DNA of 64,000 nt from NCBI GenBank assembly GCA_963783505.1, contig CAWAOP010000052.1:6965-70964 (forward strand), written 5' to 3'. The number at the start of each line of letters is the position of its first letter. Position 1 is the stretch's first letter. The position numbers and the translations under genes were made by a program. This DNA comes from BOG-224 sp963783505 (GTDB lineage: Bacteria; Acidobacteriota; Terriglobia; Bryobacterales; Bryobacteraceae). The notes beneath the pieces were generated by a model, which saw only the letters and a program-made list of their open reading frames with translations, did not search any database and had not been told where the DNA came from. Below are positions 17,596 through 25,641 of the stretch, piece after piece.

Positions 17596-19261
17596 GTTCG
17601 CGCCGCCTATCCCGCAGGTGACTCTCGACGAGTACGAACGCCATCCGCTGCACTCCGTCTGCGCGGCCATCGACAAGTGGGCCGCCGAACGGCCGGATGA
17701 CTACGCGATCATCAACGCCACGCGCGGAACTACGCTCACGTGGAGCGAGCTTCAACGAAGTTCCAGGGCTGTCGCGGCCGGGCTGTCGAGGATGGGGTTT
17801 TCTAAAGGCGACCGGCTGGCGGCCTCGCTGCCAATGCTCGACGAGCACATTCTGCTGGAGTTTGGATGCTTCCGTTTGGGAGTAATCCACGCTCCTCTCG
17901 ATCTGCGGCTGGATGCAACCGAGGTACTGCGATGCCTGTCTTTGTTGCGCCCCAAGGCGTATGCCTTCCCGGGAAAGATCGGCGCCGCGGACTTCGGAGC
18001 GCTGGGCGAGGTGGCTCGCGCCCGGTGCGGCTCCATCGAGCATCTGATTCAGTTCGCGCCGCGGGGCGACCGCATCGCCAGGGCCGTTGGATTCGAGAAC
18101 GTGGTGGACACGGCAGCCGGCGGCTTATCGACGGATGTGAGCGAACACGATCCGGCGCAGGTGATTTTCACCACCGGATCGACGGGCTCACCCAAGCCAG
18201 CGCTGCTCTCGCATCGTGGCATTACTTGCCAGAACTTCTGCCTCGCAAGCGGTTTCAGCTTTGGCCCCGGAGAGCGCGTGCTCGTGAATCTGCCTGCATC
18301 GCACGTGGGCGGCCAGGCCGAACTGTTGATGACGACGCTATTTTCGGGCGCGACGGCGGTGACGCTGGAGGTTTTCGATCCAGTGAAATCGCTGGACGCG
18401 GTGGAGCGCCACGGCGTGACGCTGATCGGCCAAATACCGGCGATGTTCCAGATGGAATGGCGGACAGCGAACTACGCGGGCCGAAGCTTCCCGAGCCTTA
18501 CCAGGGCCGTGTACGGCGGGCAGAGCGCGCCGCAAGCGTTCTTGGAGCAGATGCGCCGTATGGCGCCCCGCATCGCCACGGGCTTAGGCCTCACGGAGTG
18601 CTCGGGCTTCTGCACATATACCGCCGTCTCGCCGGATATCGACGAAGTGGCGCGCGGAATCGGTTGGGCGATGCCTGCGTATCCGCTCTCGATCCGCGGG
18701 CCGATGAACGGCGATGGTCCCGCGGGGGCTGAAGTGGCGGCGGGCGAGATTGGCCACGTTTGTTTCCGGGGGCCGCAGACGTTTCTCGGCTATCTGGGCG
18801 ACCCGGAAGCGACCGCCGCTGCGATCTCGTCCGATGGGTGGCTGTACACGGGCGATATGGGGCGGTACGACGAGGGCGGCCTGAAGCTATCGGGCCGCGC
18901 GAAGTGGGTTCTGAAAGTGGCGGGGTATCAAGTATTCCCCGGCGATGTCGAGGCGCATTTTGCCGCGCTTGCGGATAAGGTGGCGAACGTGGGCGTGGTG
19001 GGGCAGCCGCATCCGATCTGGGGCGAAGCCATCATCGCTTTCGTGGAAAAGAGGCCCGGAGCGGATCTGACCGAAGCGGAATTGCGGAAATATGCGCGGT
19101 CGCTCACATCGTACATGCGTCCGCTGCACTACGCGATCCTGGAAGCGGGCGCAATGCCGCTGAATCGCAGCGCGAAGGTGGACATGGTGAGGCTTCAGGC
19201 GATGGCGAAAGAAGAATCGCGGAAACTACCGGAGCGCGGGCGGTGGGACGCGGGCGAATAA
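17594..19261 (+). CDS. AMP-forming acyl-CoA ligase/synthetase
   Basis: A 555-residue member of the ANL superfamily that would activate a carboxylic acid to an acyl-AMP and then a CoA thioester. The P-loop-like A3 motif is FTTGSTGSPKPALLSHRG, A5 is GLGLTECSG, A8 is LYTGDMGRYDEGGLKLSGRA, and the catalytic-lysine region near the C-terminus is PLNRSAKVDM. The substrate cannot be read from sequence; aromatic, fatty and succinylbenzoate-type acids are all possible. It starts inside the same CATG as the divergent nucleoside hydrolase. Confidence 0.88.
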   Translation: MFAPPIPQVTLDEYERHPLHSVCAAIDKWAAERPDDYAIINATRGTTLTWSELQRSSRAVAAGLSRMGFSKGDRLAASLPMLDEHILLEFGCFRLGVIHAPLDLRLDATEVLRCLSLLRPKAYAFPGKIGAADFGALGEVARARCGSIEHLIQFAPRGDRIARAVGFENVVDTAAGGLSTDVSEHDPAQVIFTTGSTGSPKPALLSHRGITCQNFCLASGFSFGPGERVLVNLPASHVGGQAELLMTTLFSGATAVTLEVFDPVKSLDAVERHGVTLIGQIPAMFQMEWRTANYAGRSFPSLTRAVYGGQSAPQAFLEQMRRMAPRIATGLGLTECSGFCTYTAVSPDIDEVARGIGWAMPAYPLSIRGPMNGDGPAGAEVAAGEIGHVCFRGPQTFLGYLGDPEATAAAISSDGWLYTGDMGRYDEGGLKLSGRAKWVLKVAGYQVFPGDVEAHFAALADKVANVGVVGQPHPIWGEAIIAFVEKRPGADLTEAELRKYARSLTSYMRPLHYAILEAGAMPLNRSAKVDMVRLQAMAKEESRKLPERGRWDAGE

Positions 19262-19293
19262 GGGGGCGGTATACTTCGAGGTGAGAAGCAGCC

Positions 19294-19593
19294 ATGGCGG
19301 ACCTGATGATCGGCGAGACAATTCGGGCGGAACGCGAAACGATCCTCCGCATCGCCCGAAAGCACGGCGCACGCGAAGTGCGGCTGATCGGGTCCGTCGC
19401 TCGCGGGGAAGCGCGGCCGGAGAGCGATATCGATCTACTCGTGACCTGGGGTAAAGGAACATCGCTCCTCAATCAGGCCGCGCTGATGCTGGAACTCGAG
19501 GCTCTGTTAGAGCGTAAAGTAGACATCGCCAGCGACGGCTGGGTAAGGCCTTCGATCCGGGAATCGGTCTATAGGGACGCAGTCGCACTATGA
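19294..19593 (+). CDS. mntA: MntA-like nucleotidyltransferase antitoxin
   Basis: A 99-residue minimal nucleotidyltransferase with the motif LIGSVARGEARPESDIDLLV, giving the GS and DxD residues needed for activity. MntA antitoxins AMPylate and neutralise the neighbouring HepT RNase. GAGGTGAG lies ~10 bases before the ATG, and a TATACT (19270-19275) could be the -10 box. It overlaps hepT in ATGA, so the two are translated together. Symbol by family and context. Confidence 0.88.
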   Translation: MADLMIGETIRAERETILRIARKHGAREVRLIGSVARGEARPESDIDLLVTWGKGTSLLNQAALMLELEALLERKVDIASDGWVRPSIRESVYRDAVAL

Positions 19594-19922
19594 GAAGCGA
19601 TGCGGATCGCCTGGGCGACATTCTGGGCGCCATCGCTAAGATCACAGAGCGGAACCCAGCCGGAGCCGATGCCTTCCAGCGCGATGAAGTGCTCCAGGTT
19701 TGGGTGATTCACCACCTTCAGGTGATCGGAGAGGCCGCCCGTGGCGTGTCTGAATCCCTCAAATCCCGTAACCCCGAAGTTCCCTGGCCGGAAATCGTCG
19801 CGCTTCGAAACATCCTCGTGCATGAATATTTCGGCTTGAACCTGGACCAAGTCTGGGAAATGACACAAGGAGATCTGGCTAGTCTTGAGGATCGGATTCG
19901 GCGCATTCGCTCACAGATCTAG
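19590..19922 (+). CDS. hepT: HepT-like ribonuclease toxin (HEPN, DUF86)
   Basis: A 110-residue all-helical HEPN protein. The catalytic RX4HXY-type motif is seen as LRNILVHEYFGLNLDQVW. It follows IHHLQVIGEAARGVSESL, the helix typical of DUF86. HepT cleaves RNA (tRNA ends in studied cases) and is kept silent by MntA, encoded directly upstream with a four-base overlap. The pair looks intact. Confidence 0.9.
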   Translation: MRSDADRLGDILGAIAKITERNPAGADAFQRDEVLQVWVIHHLQVIGEAARGVSESLKSRNPEVPWPEIVALRNILVHEYFGLNLDQVWEMTQGDLASLEDRIRRIRSQI

Positions 19923-19950
19923 TTTTGGGGCGGCCTAGGGGCGTACGACT

Positions 19951-22038
19951 ATGGAAATCAACCGGCGGGAGTGGATGATGGGGACTGGCGCGCTCGCTGC
20001 GGGAGCGGCTTTCGGCCAGCAGCCGGCGAACAAGGAATGGTTCGACCGGCCCATGCGATGGGTGCAGCTTGCATTCGTGGAAGACGATCCGGGCCGCTAT
20101 GACAGAGCCTTCTGGCTCGATTACATGAAACGGCTTCACGCCGAAGGCGCGTGCCTGAGCGCCGGTGGATGCGTGGCGTTCTATCCGACCAAGGTTCCGC
20201 TGCACTATCGCAGCAAGTTCCTCGGCAATGGCGACGCCTTCGGCGAGATGGTGGCGGGCTGCCGCCAAATGGGCATGAACGTCATGGCGCGCATCGACCC
20301 GCACGCAGCGCATCAAGACGTATATGACGCACACCGCGATTGGATCGCGGTGGAAGCTAACGGCCAGCAGCGCAAGCACTGGGCGATGCCGAGCCTGTGG
20401 GTGACGTGCGCGCTCGGCCCGTACAATTTCGAGTTCATGACCAGCGTCATTCAGGAAATCATGACGCTGTACAAAGTGGACGGCGTCTTCGCCAATCGCT
20501 GGAGCGGATCGGGCACGTGCTACTGCGAGCACTGCCGCAAAAACTTCAGGGATTTCAGCGGACTCGACATCCCACAGGGCGCGGGCGGCTCCGCCGAAGC
20601 GCGCGCGCAATTTACGACGTGGCAGAGGAAGCGGCTGCTCGATCTGTACACGCTGTGGGACGGCGAAATCAGGAAACGCAATCCGCAGGCCGCATTTTTC
20701 CCCAACGGCTTCGACCAGATCCGCGAGGGCGCGTCGGTTCCGATTCTGGTGGCCAACCGTCAGGCGCGCTCGGGCACCGCGCCCGCATGGGAGAACGGCC
20801 GCAACGCGAAGGCCTCGCGTTCCACGTTCGGTATGAAGCCGATGACCGGCATGTTCGGCGTAGGCTTGGAGGCTCCATACCGCTGGAAGGATTCCGTGCT
20901 GAGCGCGAGCGAAATCCGCCTATGGGCCATCGACGGCGTCGCGCAGGGTTACCGGCCGTGGGTCATCAAATTCAACGCCAAGCCGCTGGACCGGCGCTGG
21001 TTCAAGCCCGTGGAAGACCTCTTCGTCTGGCATTGGAAGAGCGACAAGTACATGCGTAACGAGCGCCCGCTAGCGCGCGTGGGCGTGATGGCTTCGCCGC
21101 GCGCCGCCGATCACGAGTCGGGTTTTTATCACGCGCTCGTGGAAGCCCGGATCCCATTTGAGTTGATCGCCGAAGGCGGGTTGGATGCGGCGGTGAAGCA
21201 GTTCAAAACGATCGTCCTTCCCAATGTCACGTACCTTTCGGACGCACAGTGCGCGCAGCTTCGCGCGTTTGTCCAAGGCGGCGGCGGGCTGGTGGCGACG
21301 CACGAAACGTCGCTTCACGATCAGGCCAACCGGCGACGGAGCGATTTCGCCCTTGCGGATCTGTTCGGCGCGTCGTTCGCGGGCAACGTCATCGAACGCC
21401 AGCAAAATGCGTATCTCAACATCGAAGACCGCGCTCACCCATTGGTGGCCGGCCTCGACGGCGCCGACCGGATCATTCACGGCGTGATGCGCGTCGAAAT
21501 CCGCACGCCCGCAGGCCTGCGCGCGCCGCTGATGACGGTCCCCACCTATCCCGATTTGCCGATGGAGGAGGTCTATGTGCGCGAAACGAAGACCGACATC
21601 CCCGGTGTGATGGCGCGCAGTGTGGGGCAGGGGAGGGTGGTGTATTTTCCATGCGACTTAGACCGCACGTTCTGGGAAGTGATGGATCCGGACCACGGCC
21701 TTGTGCTCGCCAATGCCGTCCGATGGGCCGCCAATGAAGAACAGCCGCTAGGCGTCGAAGGTCCGGGGTTGCTGGATGTCGCGTTGTGGAAACAGCAGTC
21801 CTCCATCACAGCGCATCTGGTGAATCTCTCCAACCCGATGATGATGAAGGGCCCCGTGCGGGACGTGCTTCCGGTGGGCGCTCAGAAGGTCCGCATCCGT
21901 TTGCCCGAAGGCGCCAAGGCGCGCGCGGTGAAGTTCCTGGTGAGCGTAGCGCGCGCGCAATGGAAGCAGACCGGCTCGTGGGTCGAGACCACCACGCCTC
22001 CCATCGGATTGCATGAAGTGGTGGCCGTGGATTTGTAG
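19951..22038 (+). CDS. Tat-exported glycosidase-like protein (GHL6 + GATase-like domain)
   Basis: A 695-residue protein with a Tat-type signal (NRREWMMGTGALAAGAAFGQ). Residues ~25-330 resemble a hypothetical glycosyl hydrolase TIM barrel (GHL6, alpha-fucosidase-like), with MARIDPHAAHQDVYDAHRDW, VDGVFANRW and a CYCEHCRKNF cysteine cluster. Residues ~370-580 look like the glutamine-amidotransferase-like domain of beta-galactosidase trimerisation regions (PNVTYLSDAQCAQLRAFVQG). A small beta domain ends it. The activity is unproven; polysaccharide breakdown in the periplasm is the likely setting. It starts 28 bases after hepT. Confidence 0.8.
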   Translation: MEINRREWMMGTGALAAGAAFGQQPANKEWFDRPMRWVQLAFVEDDPGRYDRAFWLDYMKRLHAEGACLSAGGCVAFYPTKVPLHYRSKFLGNGDAFGEMVAGCRQMGMNVMARIDPHAAHQDVYDAHRDWIAVEANGQQRKHWAMPSLWVTCALGPYNFEFMTSVIQEIMTLYKVDGVFANRWSGSGTCYCEHCRKNFRDFSGLDIPQGAGGSAEARAQFTTWQRKRLLDLYTLWDGEIRKRNPQAAFFPNGFDQIREGASVPILVANRQARSGTAPAWENGRNAKASRSTFGMKPMTGMFGVGLEAPYRWKDSVLSASEIRLWAIDGVAQGYRPWVIKFNAKPLDRRWFKPVEDLFVWHWKSDKYMRNERPLARVGVMASPRAADHESGFYHALVEARIPFELIAEGGLDAAVKQFKTIVLPNVTYLSDAQCAQLRAFVQGGGGLVATHETSLHDQANRRRSDFALADLFGASFAGNVIERQQNAYLNIEDRAHPLVAGLDGADRIIHGVMRVEIRTPAGLRAPLMTVPTYPDLPMEEVYVRETKTDIPGVMARSVGQGRVVYFPCDLDRTFWEVMDPDHGLVLANAVRWAANEEQPLGVEGPGLLDVALWKQQSSITAHLVNLSNPMMMKGPVRDVLPVGAQKVRIRLPEGAKARAVKFLVSVARAQWKQTGSWVETTTPPIGLHEVVAVDL

Positions 22039-22059
22039 CGCGGCGGAAATCCTCCGTAT

Positions 22060-22216
22060 CCGTGCCGCGAGCGTAGCGAGCGGTCAGCGGAAGGCGGATT
22101 GTGTCGCGCGGCTAGCCGCCAGCGCGCGAACCCCCGGGGCGGATTGGCGGGTAATCGCGGAGAGGTCCGTGATCGAATCCAGGTTCGGCTGACCGCTCGC
22201 TACACTCGCGGCACGG
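22060..22216. repeat. Inverted-repeat mini-element (29-bp arms)
   Basis: The arm 22060-22088 and the reverse complement of 22188-22216 match at 28 of 29 positions. They begin CCGTGCCGCGAG and end GAGCGGTCAGC, and a 99-base core separates them. No transposase is present. The size (157 bp) and structure fit a MITE or a paired REP element, placed between the glycosidase-like gene and the next gene. Confidence 0.75.
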
Positions 22217-22254
22217 AAACGGCCAGAGCCGTCTTACTATGCCATACTGCGGGG

Positions 22255-23169
22255 GTGAGGCCTTGGCTGTGGGTTTGGTTGCTCGTGTGGATCGCCGCCG
22301 TCGGAGGCGCGGTGGGGATCGGGGTCGCCGCCTGGGAGCGGTCCCGCTCTCTGAAACCGGAGGCGCTCATGCGCCGGCTACCGGCGCGAGATGCGCTGGT
22401 GGTCTTCATCGACTTCGGGGCATTGCGCAAGGCTGGTCTGCTCGATGCGCTCGATAGCTCGAAGGTCGGCGAGGACCCGGAGTACCGCAGGTTCGTCGAG
22501 TCTTCCCGGTTCGATTTCAAGCGCGATCTGGATTCGGCGCTGGCGGCCTTCGCGCCAACCGGCCGATTCCTCCTGCTGACCGGACGTTTCGATTGGAGCG
22601 GGTTGACGGCCTACGTCCACAGCCAGGGCGGCGCGTGCAATGCGGGTTTCTGCCGCATGATTGGGAGCGCGCCGGAGCGGCGCATTTCCTTCTTTCCGCT
22701 GCGATCGAATCTGATGGCCCTGGCGGTCAGCCAGGACGATTCGGCGGCGCTGCGATTGAGCGCGGTCGCGGAGGAGGCCACCGAGGCGCCGGACGCTCCC
22801 GTTTGGCTTTCCGTTCCAGGCTCAGTGCTGAAGACAGCTTCGGTCTTGCCCGAAGGCGCGCGCGACTTCACGGGCGCGTTGGGACAGGCCGAGTCCCTGA
22901 CGCTCGGGCTTGCTCCGGAGGGCGCGCGACTCGCGGCCCGATTGGACATCCGCTGCCGCAATGGCGGCGATGCAGCGAGCGTGGCGGCCGATCTTACGCG
23001 GATCACTTCGATGCTGCGCGAGTCCATCGCGAAGGAGAATCACCAGCCGAACCCGGCCGAACTGAGCGGCGTGCTGGCGGGCGGATCGTTCCGCAACGAA
23101 GGCGCGCGGGCGCTGGGGTATTGGCCGATCGAAAAAGTGTTCGTGGATGCGCTGCTCGGCGGGCGGTAA
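22255..23169 (+). CDS. Membrane-anchored protein of unknown function
   Basis: From GTG 22255 the product is ~304 residues: one N-terminal membrane helix (RPWLWVWLLVWIAAVGGAVG) and an extracytoplasmic alpha/beta region without a signature I recognise. Repeated strand patterns such as RDALVVFIDFGALRKAG, RFLLLTGRFDWSGLTAYV and FPLRSNLMALAVSQDD resemble acidobacterial hypothetical proteins. Two cysteines (ACNAGFC) may bond. The frame runs upstream to 22099, but that part encodes the repeat element. A CATACT hexamer six bases before the GTG would allow leaderless expression. Confidence 0.65.
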   Translation: MRPWLWVWLLVWIAAVGGAVGIGVAAWERSRSLKPEALMRRLPARDALVVFIDFGALRKAGLLDALDSSKVGEDPEYRRFVESSRFDFKRDLDSALAAFAPTGRFLLLTGRFDWSGLTAYVHSQGGACNAGFCRMIGSAPERRISFFPLRSNLMALAVSQDDSAALRLSAVAEEATEAPDAPVWLSVPGSVLKTASVLPEGARDFTGALGQAESLTLGLAPEGARLAARLDIRCRNGGDAASVAADLTRITSMLRESIAKENHQPNPAELSGVLAGGSFRNEGARALGYWPIEKVFVDALLGGR

Positions 23170-23198
23170 GAGGCCGCGCGTAAGGCTACAATCGACCC

Positions 23199-24236
23199 TT
23201 GAAACTCGCTCTGATCGGCTACGGTAACGCGGGCCGTGCGCTGGCCCGCCTGCTGCACAGGAAACGCCGCGAGTACCCGTTCACGGTCACGGGTATTCAC
23301 ACTTTGCGGCACGGCACGGCCATCGGCGCCGCGGGGCTGCCGGCGGACCCGCGGTTCGGGCCGCGCATGGATTCCACCGGAGAGTTTCTGGACGCGGCGC
23401 GCGCCGATGTGGCCGTAGAACTGACCACGCTCGATCCCTCGACCGGCGAGCCAGCCATCTCCCATATTCGCGCGGCGTTCGCGCGCAAAATGCACGTGGT
23501 GACCGCGAACAAAGGGCCCATCGCGCACGCTTTCGCCGCTCTACGCGACCAGGCCCGCGATGCTGGCGTCGGTTTCCTTTTTGAATCGGCGGCTATGGAT
23601 GGCGCGCCGGTTTTCAACCTGTGGCGGAAGCTGATGCCCGGCGTCCAGTTGCAAGGTTTCACGGGCGCGCTCAACTCGACTTCGAAGATTGTGGTGGAGG
23701 CGATGGAGCGCGGCGGATCATTCGCGGAAGGATTGGACACCGCGCGCGCCATGGGCATCACCGAGGGCGATGGCTCGTTCGATGTGGAAGGCTGGGACTC
23801 AGCCTGCAAGACCGCGGCGCTCGCCAACGTCCTGATGGACGCTCGCGTGACGCCACAGCTTGTCTCCACGCGCGGCATAGGCAAGCTCACTCCCGAGCGT
23901 GTTCGGGAGATTGCGAGCCAGGGCAAGACCGTGCGCCTCATCAGCCGGGCACATAGGGCGCCCCGGCGGACGCCGGGCGCGGTCTCTCTGCGCGTTCGGG
24001 CGGAGGTGCTGGACCGCGCGGACCCGCTGGCTTCCGCCCCTGGCACGTCGAATGTCCTCCTGTTCCACACGGACCTGATGGGCACGTTCGGCGTAGTCTC
24101 CATCAACCCCACGGTGGAGCAAACGGCGTATGGAGTGTTTGCGGATCTGGTGGAGCTACTGGGAGGCGTCGAGCGTGCGGATGTCGTAGGCGGCAATCCG
24201 CCGATCGGCGGTCACCAGCGTCAGGTCCTCGCATAA
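23199..24236 (+). CDS. hom: Homoserine dehydrogenase
   Basis: A 345-residue NAD(P)-dependent enzyme reducing aspartate semialdehyde to homoserine, on the path to threonine and methionine. The Rossmann start is ALIGYGNAGRALARLL; MHVVTANKGPIAHAF, LFESAAMDGAPVFNL and FTGALNSTSKIVVEAMERGG follow the family order, as does AMGITEGDGSFDVEGWDSACK. It lacks the C-terminal ACT domain, like the short form. The start is TTG at 23199, with TACAAT six bases before it and no ribosome site. The last ~27 codons (GVERADVVGGNPP...) are antisense to the end of the convergent vapC, so its original stop was probably further upstream. Confidence 0.9.
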   Translation: MKLALIGYGNAGRALARLLHRKRREYPFTVTGIHTLRHGTAIGAAGLPADPRFGPRMDSTGEFLDAARADVAVELTTLDPSTGEPAISHIRAAFARKMHVVTANKGPIAHAFAALRDQARDAGVGFLFESAAMDGAPVFNLWRKLMPGVQLQGFTGALNSTSKIVVEAMERGGSFAEGLDTARAMGITEGDGSFDVEGWDSACKTAALANVLMDARVTPQLVSTRGIGKLTPERVREIASQGKTVRLISRAHRAPRRTPGAVSLRVRAEVLDRADPLASAPGTSNVLLFHTDLMGTFGVVSINPTVEQTAYGVFADLVELLGGVERADVVGGNPPIGGHQRQVLA

Positions 24237-24551
24237 GGCTTGCGCTACGAGCATTCGGTCGAACGGGTCGCCGTGAAGCCGGGGAAGCGTGCGGACCGCC
24301 ATGGCGTGATCGATCTTGATCGGAAGCGGACGAACGCCCCATTCATCGCGGAGCCTCGGAATCCAAACCTCCGGGGCGTCGAGTTGATCCAGCCGCCCGA
24401 GCGCCGACTTGATTGAGATTTCCCAGACGGAGGCGGCGCTCATCCACAGGAGAGCGCTGGGATCCAGCAGCTTCTTCCGGGTTCTCGCGCCGATCCTCGG
24501 ACTTTTCTCCAGCCACCAGATCAGGATGTGAGTATCCAACAAGAGGTTCAT
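24156..24551 (-). CDS. vapC: PIN-domain toxin VapC
   Basis: A 131-residue PIN RNase with the acidic residues in order: LLLDTHILIWWLE, ASVWEISIKSALG, GDPFDRMLVAQAL and LVTADRRIAAYD. This LDTH-type opening is usual for one large VapC subgroup. It is translated with the Phd-type antitoxin through a four-base overlap (24548-24551). Its last 81 bases overlap the convergent homoserine dehydrogenase. Confidence 0.9.
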   Translation of the reverse strand: MNLLLDTHILIWWLEKSPRIGARTRKKLLDPSALLWMSAASVWEISIKSALGRLDQLDAPEVWIPRLRDEWGVRPLPIKIDHAMAVRTLPRLHGDPFDRMLVAQALCEDLTLVTADRRIAAYDIRTLDASQ

Positions 24552-24787
24552 GGTTCGATGCCGAAGGCCTTTGCGAGATCGGGCGGCAGCGGCGCGTCGA
24601 AATCGTCGTGCATGTGAATCCGGCCCTTCAATGCTCCGTAGGCGCGGTGAAATGCCGGCTTCTCGATCGCCGTCAGCCGGGCGATTGGCTTGCCGGCCTT
24701 GGCTATGATAATCTCCTCGCCGTCCGCCGCTTCCTGGACCAGCGTTGAGAGCTGGGTTTTCGCGGCATGTATGTTGATCATCTTCAT
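24548..24787 (-). CDS. Phd/YefM-type antitoxin
   Basis: A 79-residue antitoxin. MINIHAAKTQLSTLVQEAADGEEIIIAKAGKPIARL matches the Phd/YefM DNA-binding N-terminus, and the acidic tail (HDDFDAPLPPDLAKAF) would wrap the VapC partner. Such proteins repress their own operon; a perfect AT-rich palindrome sits exactly at the start codon (next entry). Confidence 0.9.
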   Translation of the reverse strand: MKMINIHAAKTQLSTLVQEAADGEEIIIAKAGKPIARLTAIEKPAFHRAYGALKGRIHMHDDFDAPLPPDLAKAFGIEP

Positions 24788-24809
24788 AAACTAAACTTAG
24801 TTTAGTTTA
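24787..24809. promoter_or_regulatory. Palindromic operator of the phd-vapC operon
   Basis: TAAACTAAACT (24787-24797) and its exact reverse complement (24799-24809) flank one central base. It is the most AT-rich stretch nearby, it abuts the antitoxin ATG, and it lies between the antitoxin start and the 3' end of dnaE2. Autorepression by the Phd-type antitoxin with VapC is the natural reading. Confidence 0.65.
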
Positions 24810-25333
24810 ACAAATCAATGGTAATCGTGCGATTCCGGGGCTGCGCCGGAGCCGAGCGCTTCAACGCTTGCGGCTTTTACCGAGAGTACGCCGTCCTGGT
24901 TTTGCAGCGCGCCGGAGATGAGCAGGAACGATTCGCCCAGCGTGGCGAATTTGTAGCGGTCGTAGACGTCGGGCGTCAGGATGACGTTCATTATGCCTGT
25001 TTCGTCTTCCAGGCTGAGGAACACGAAGCCTTTGGCGGTGCCGGGGCGCTGGCGCACGATCACCGTTCCCGCGATCCGCACGCGATGGCCATTGCGAAGC
25101 TTGGGCAGGTCGATGGCGCGTGTCACGCCGAGCGCGTCCAATTCGGCGCGGCGGTACGCCATGGGGTGTTTTCCAATCCTCAGGCTCGTGCCCCGGTAAT
25201 CGGCTTCCAGGCGCTCCTCTGCCGTCATGGGAAAGAGCGGCGACGGCTCGCCCGCTTCTTCCAGCGGGGCGAGTAGCGGGCCTACGGGCAACGCGGCGCG
25301 CTGTGCGCTCCAGAGCGCGTCACGGCGGTGGAA

Positions 25334-25378
25334 GGACAGGCCTTCCGGCCTGTCCTGGGCAGGTCTGGAGACCTGCCC
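25334..25378. repeat. Paired palindromes inside dnaE2
   Basis: GGACAGGCC-TTCC-GGCCTGTCC (25334-25355) is followed by GGCAGGTCT-GG-AGACCTGCC (25358-25377). The pair is read in frame as part of VGQVSRPAQDRPEGL between the conserved blocks ending GALNS and starting HRRDALW. The second palindrome also occurs at 28439-28488 and 34259-34278. Confidence 0.8.
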
Positions 25379-25543
25379 CACTGAATTCAGCGCCCCAATT
25401 TCAGCCAGCCGGTTGATCTCGTCCCTGCGCAATTGGGGAACGCGTAACGCCAGATCGTCGATGCTGCTGAACGGCCGCTCGCGAAAAATCCCGCGGGCCG
25501 CTTCTTCGCGCAGCCCCCGCGCGTATCGCAATCCCAGACGCAA

Positions 25544-25641
25544 GTGGGGCGGACCCCCCGGTCCGCGGCCGACGCCCCAGTCGGCCTGCCGGCCGACTGG
25601 CCAGCCAGGGGGCTGGCCGCGGACCGGGGGGGCCGCCCCAC
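25544..25641. repeat. 98-bp inverted-repeat element inserted in frame in dnaE2
   Basis: The arm 25544-25570 (GTGGGGCGGACCCCCCGGTC...) matches the reverse complement of 25615-25641 at 26 of 27 positions. The core has a second hairpin, CCAGTCGGCC-TGCC-GGCCGACTGG (25578-25601). It encodes ~33 Gly/Pro/Arg-rich residues between DCTVEL and LRLGLRYARGLREE, two blocks normally adjacent in DnaE2. Confidence 0.8.

Noticed and set aside
24787..24809. AT-rich palindrome as a terminator for dnaE2
   Set aside because: The stem is AT-only in strength and sits at the antitoxin start codon; an operator is a better fit.
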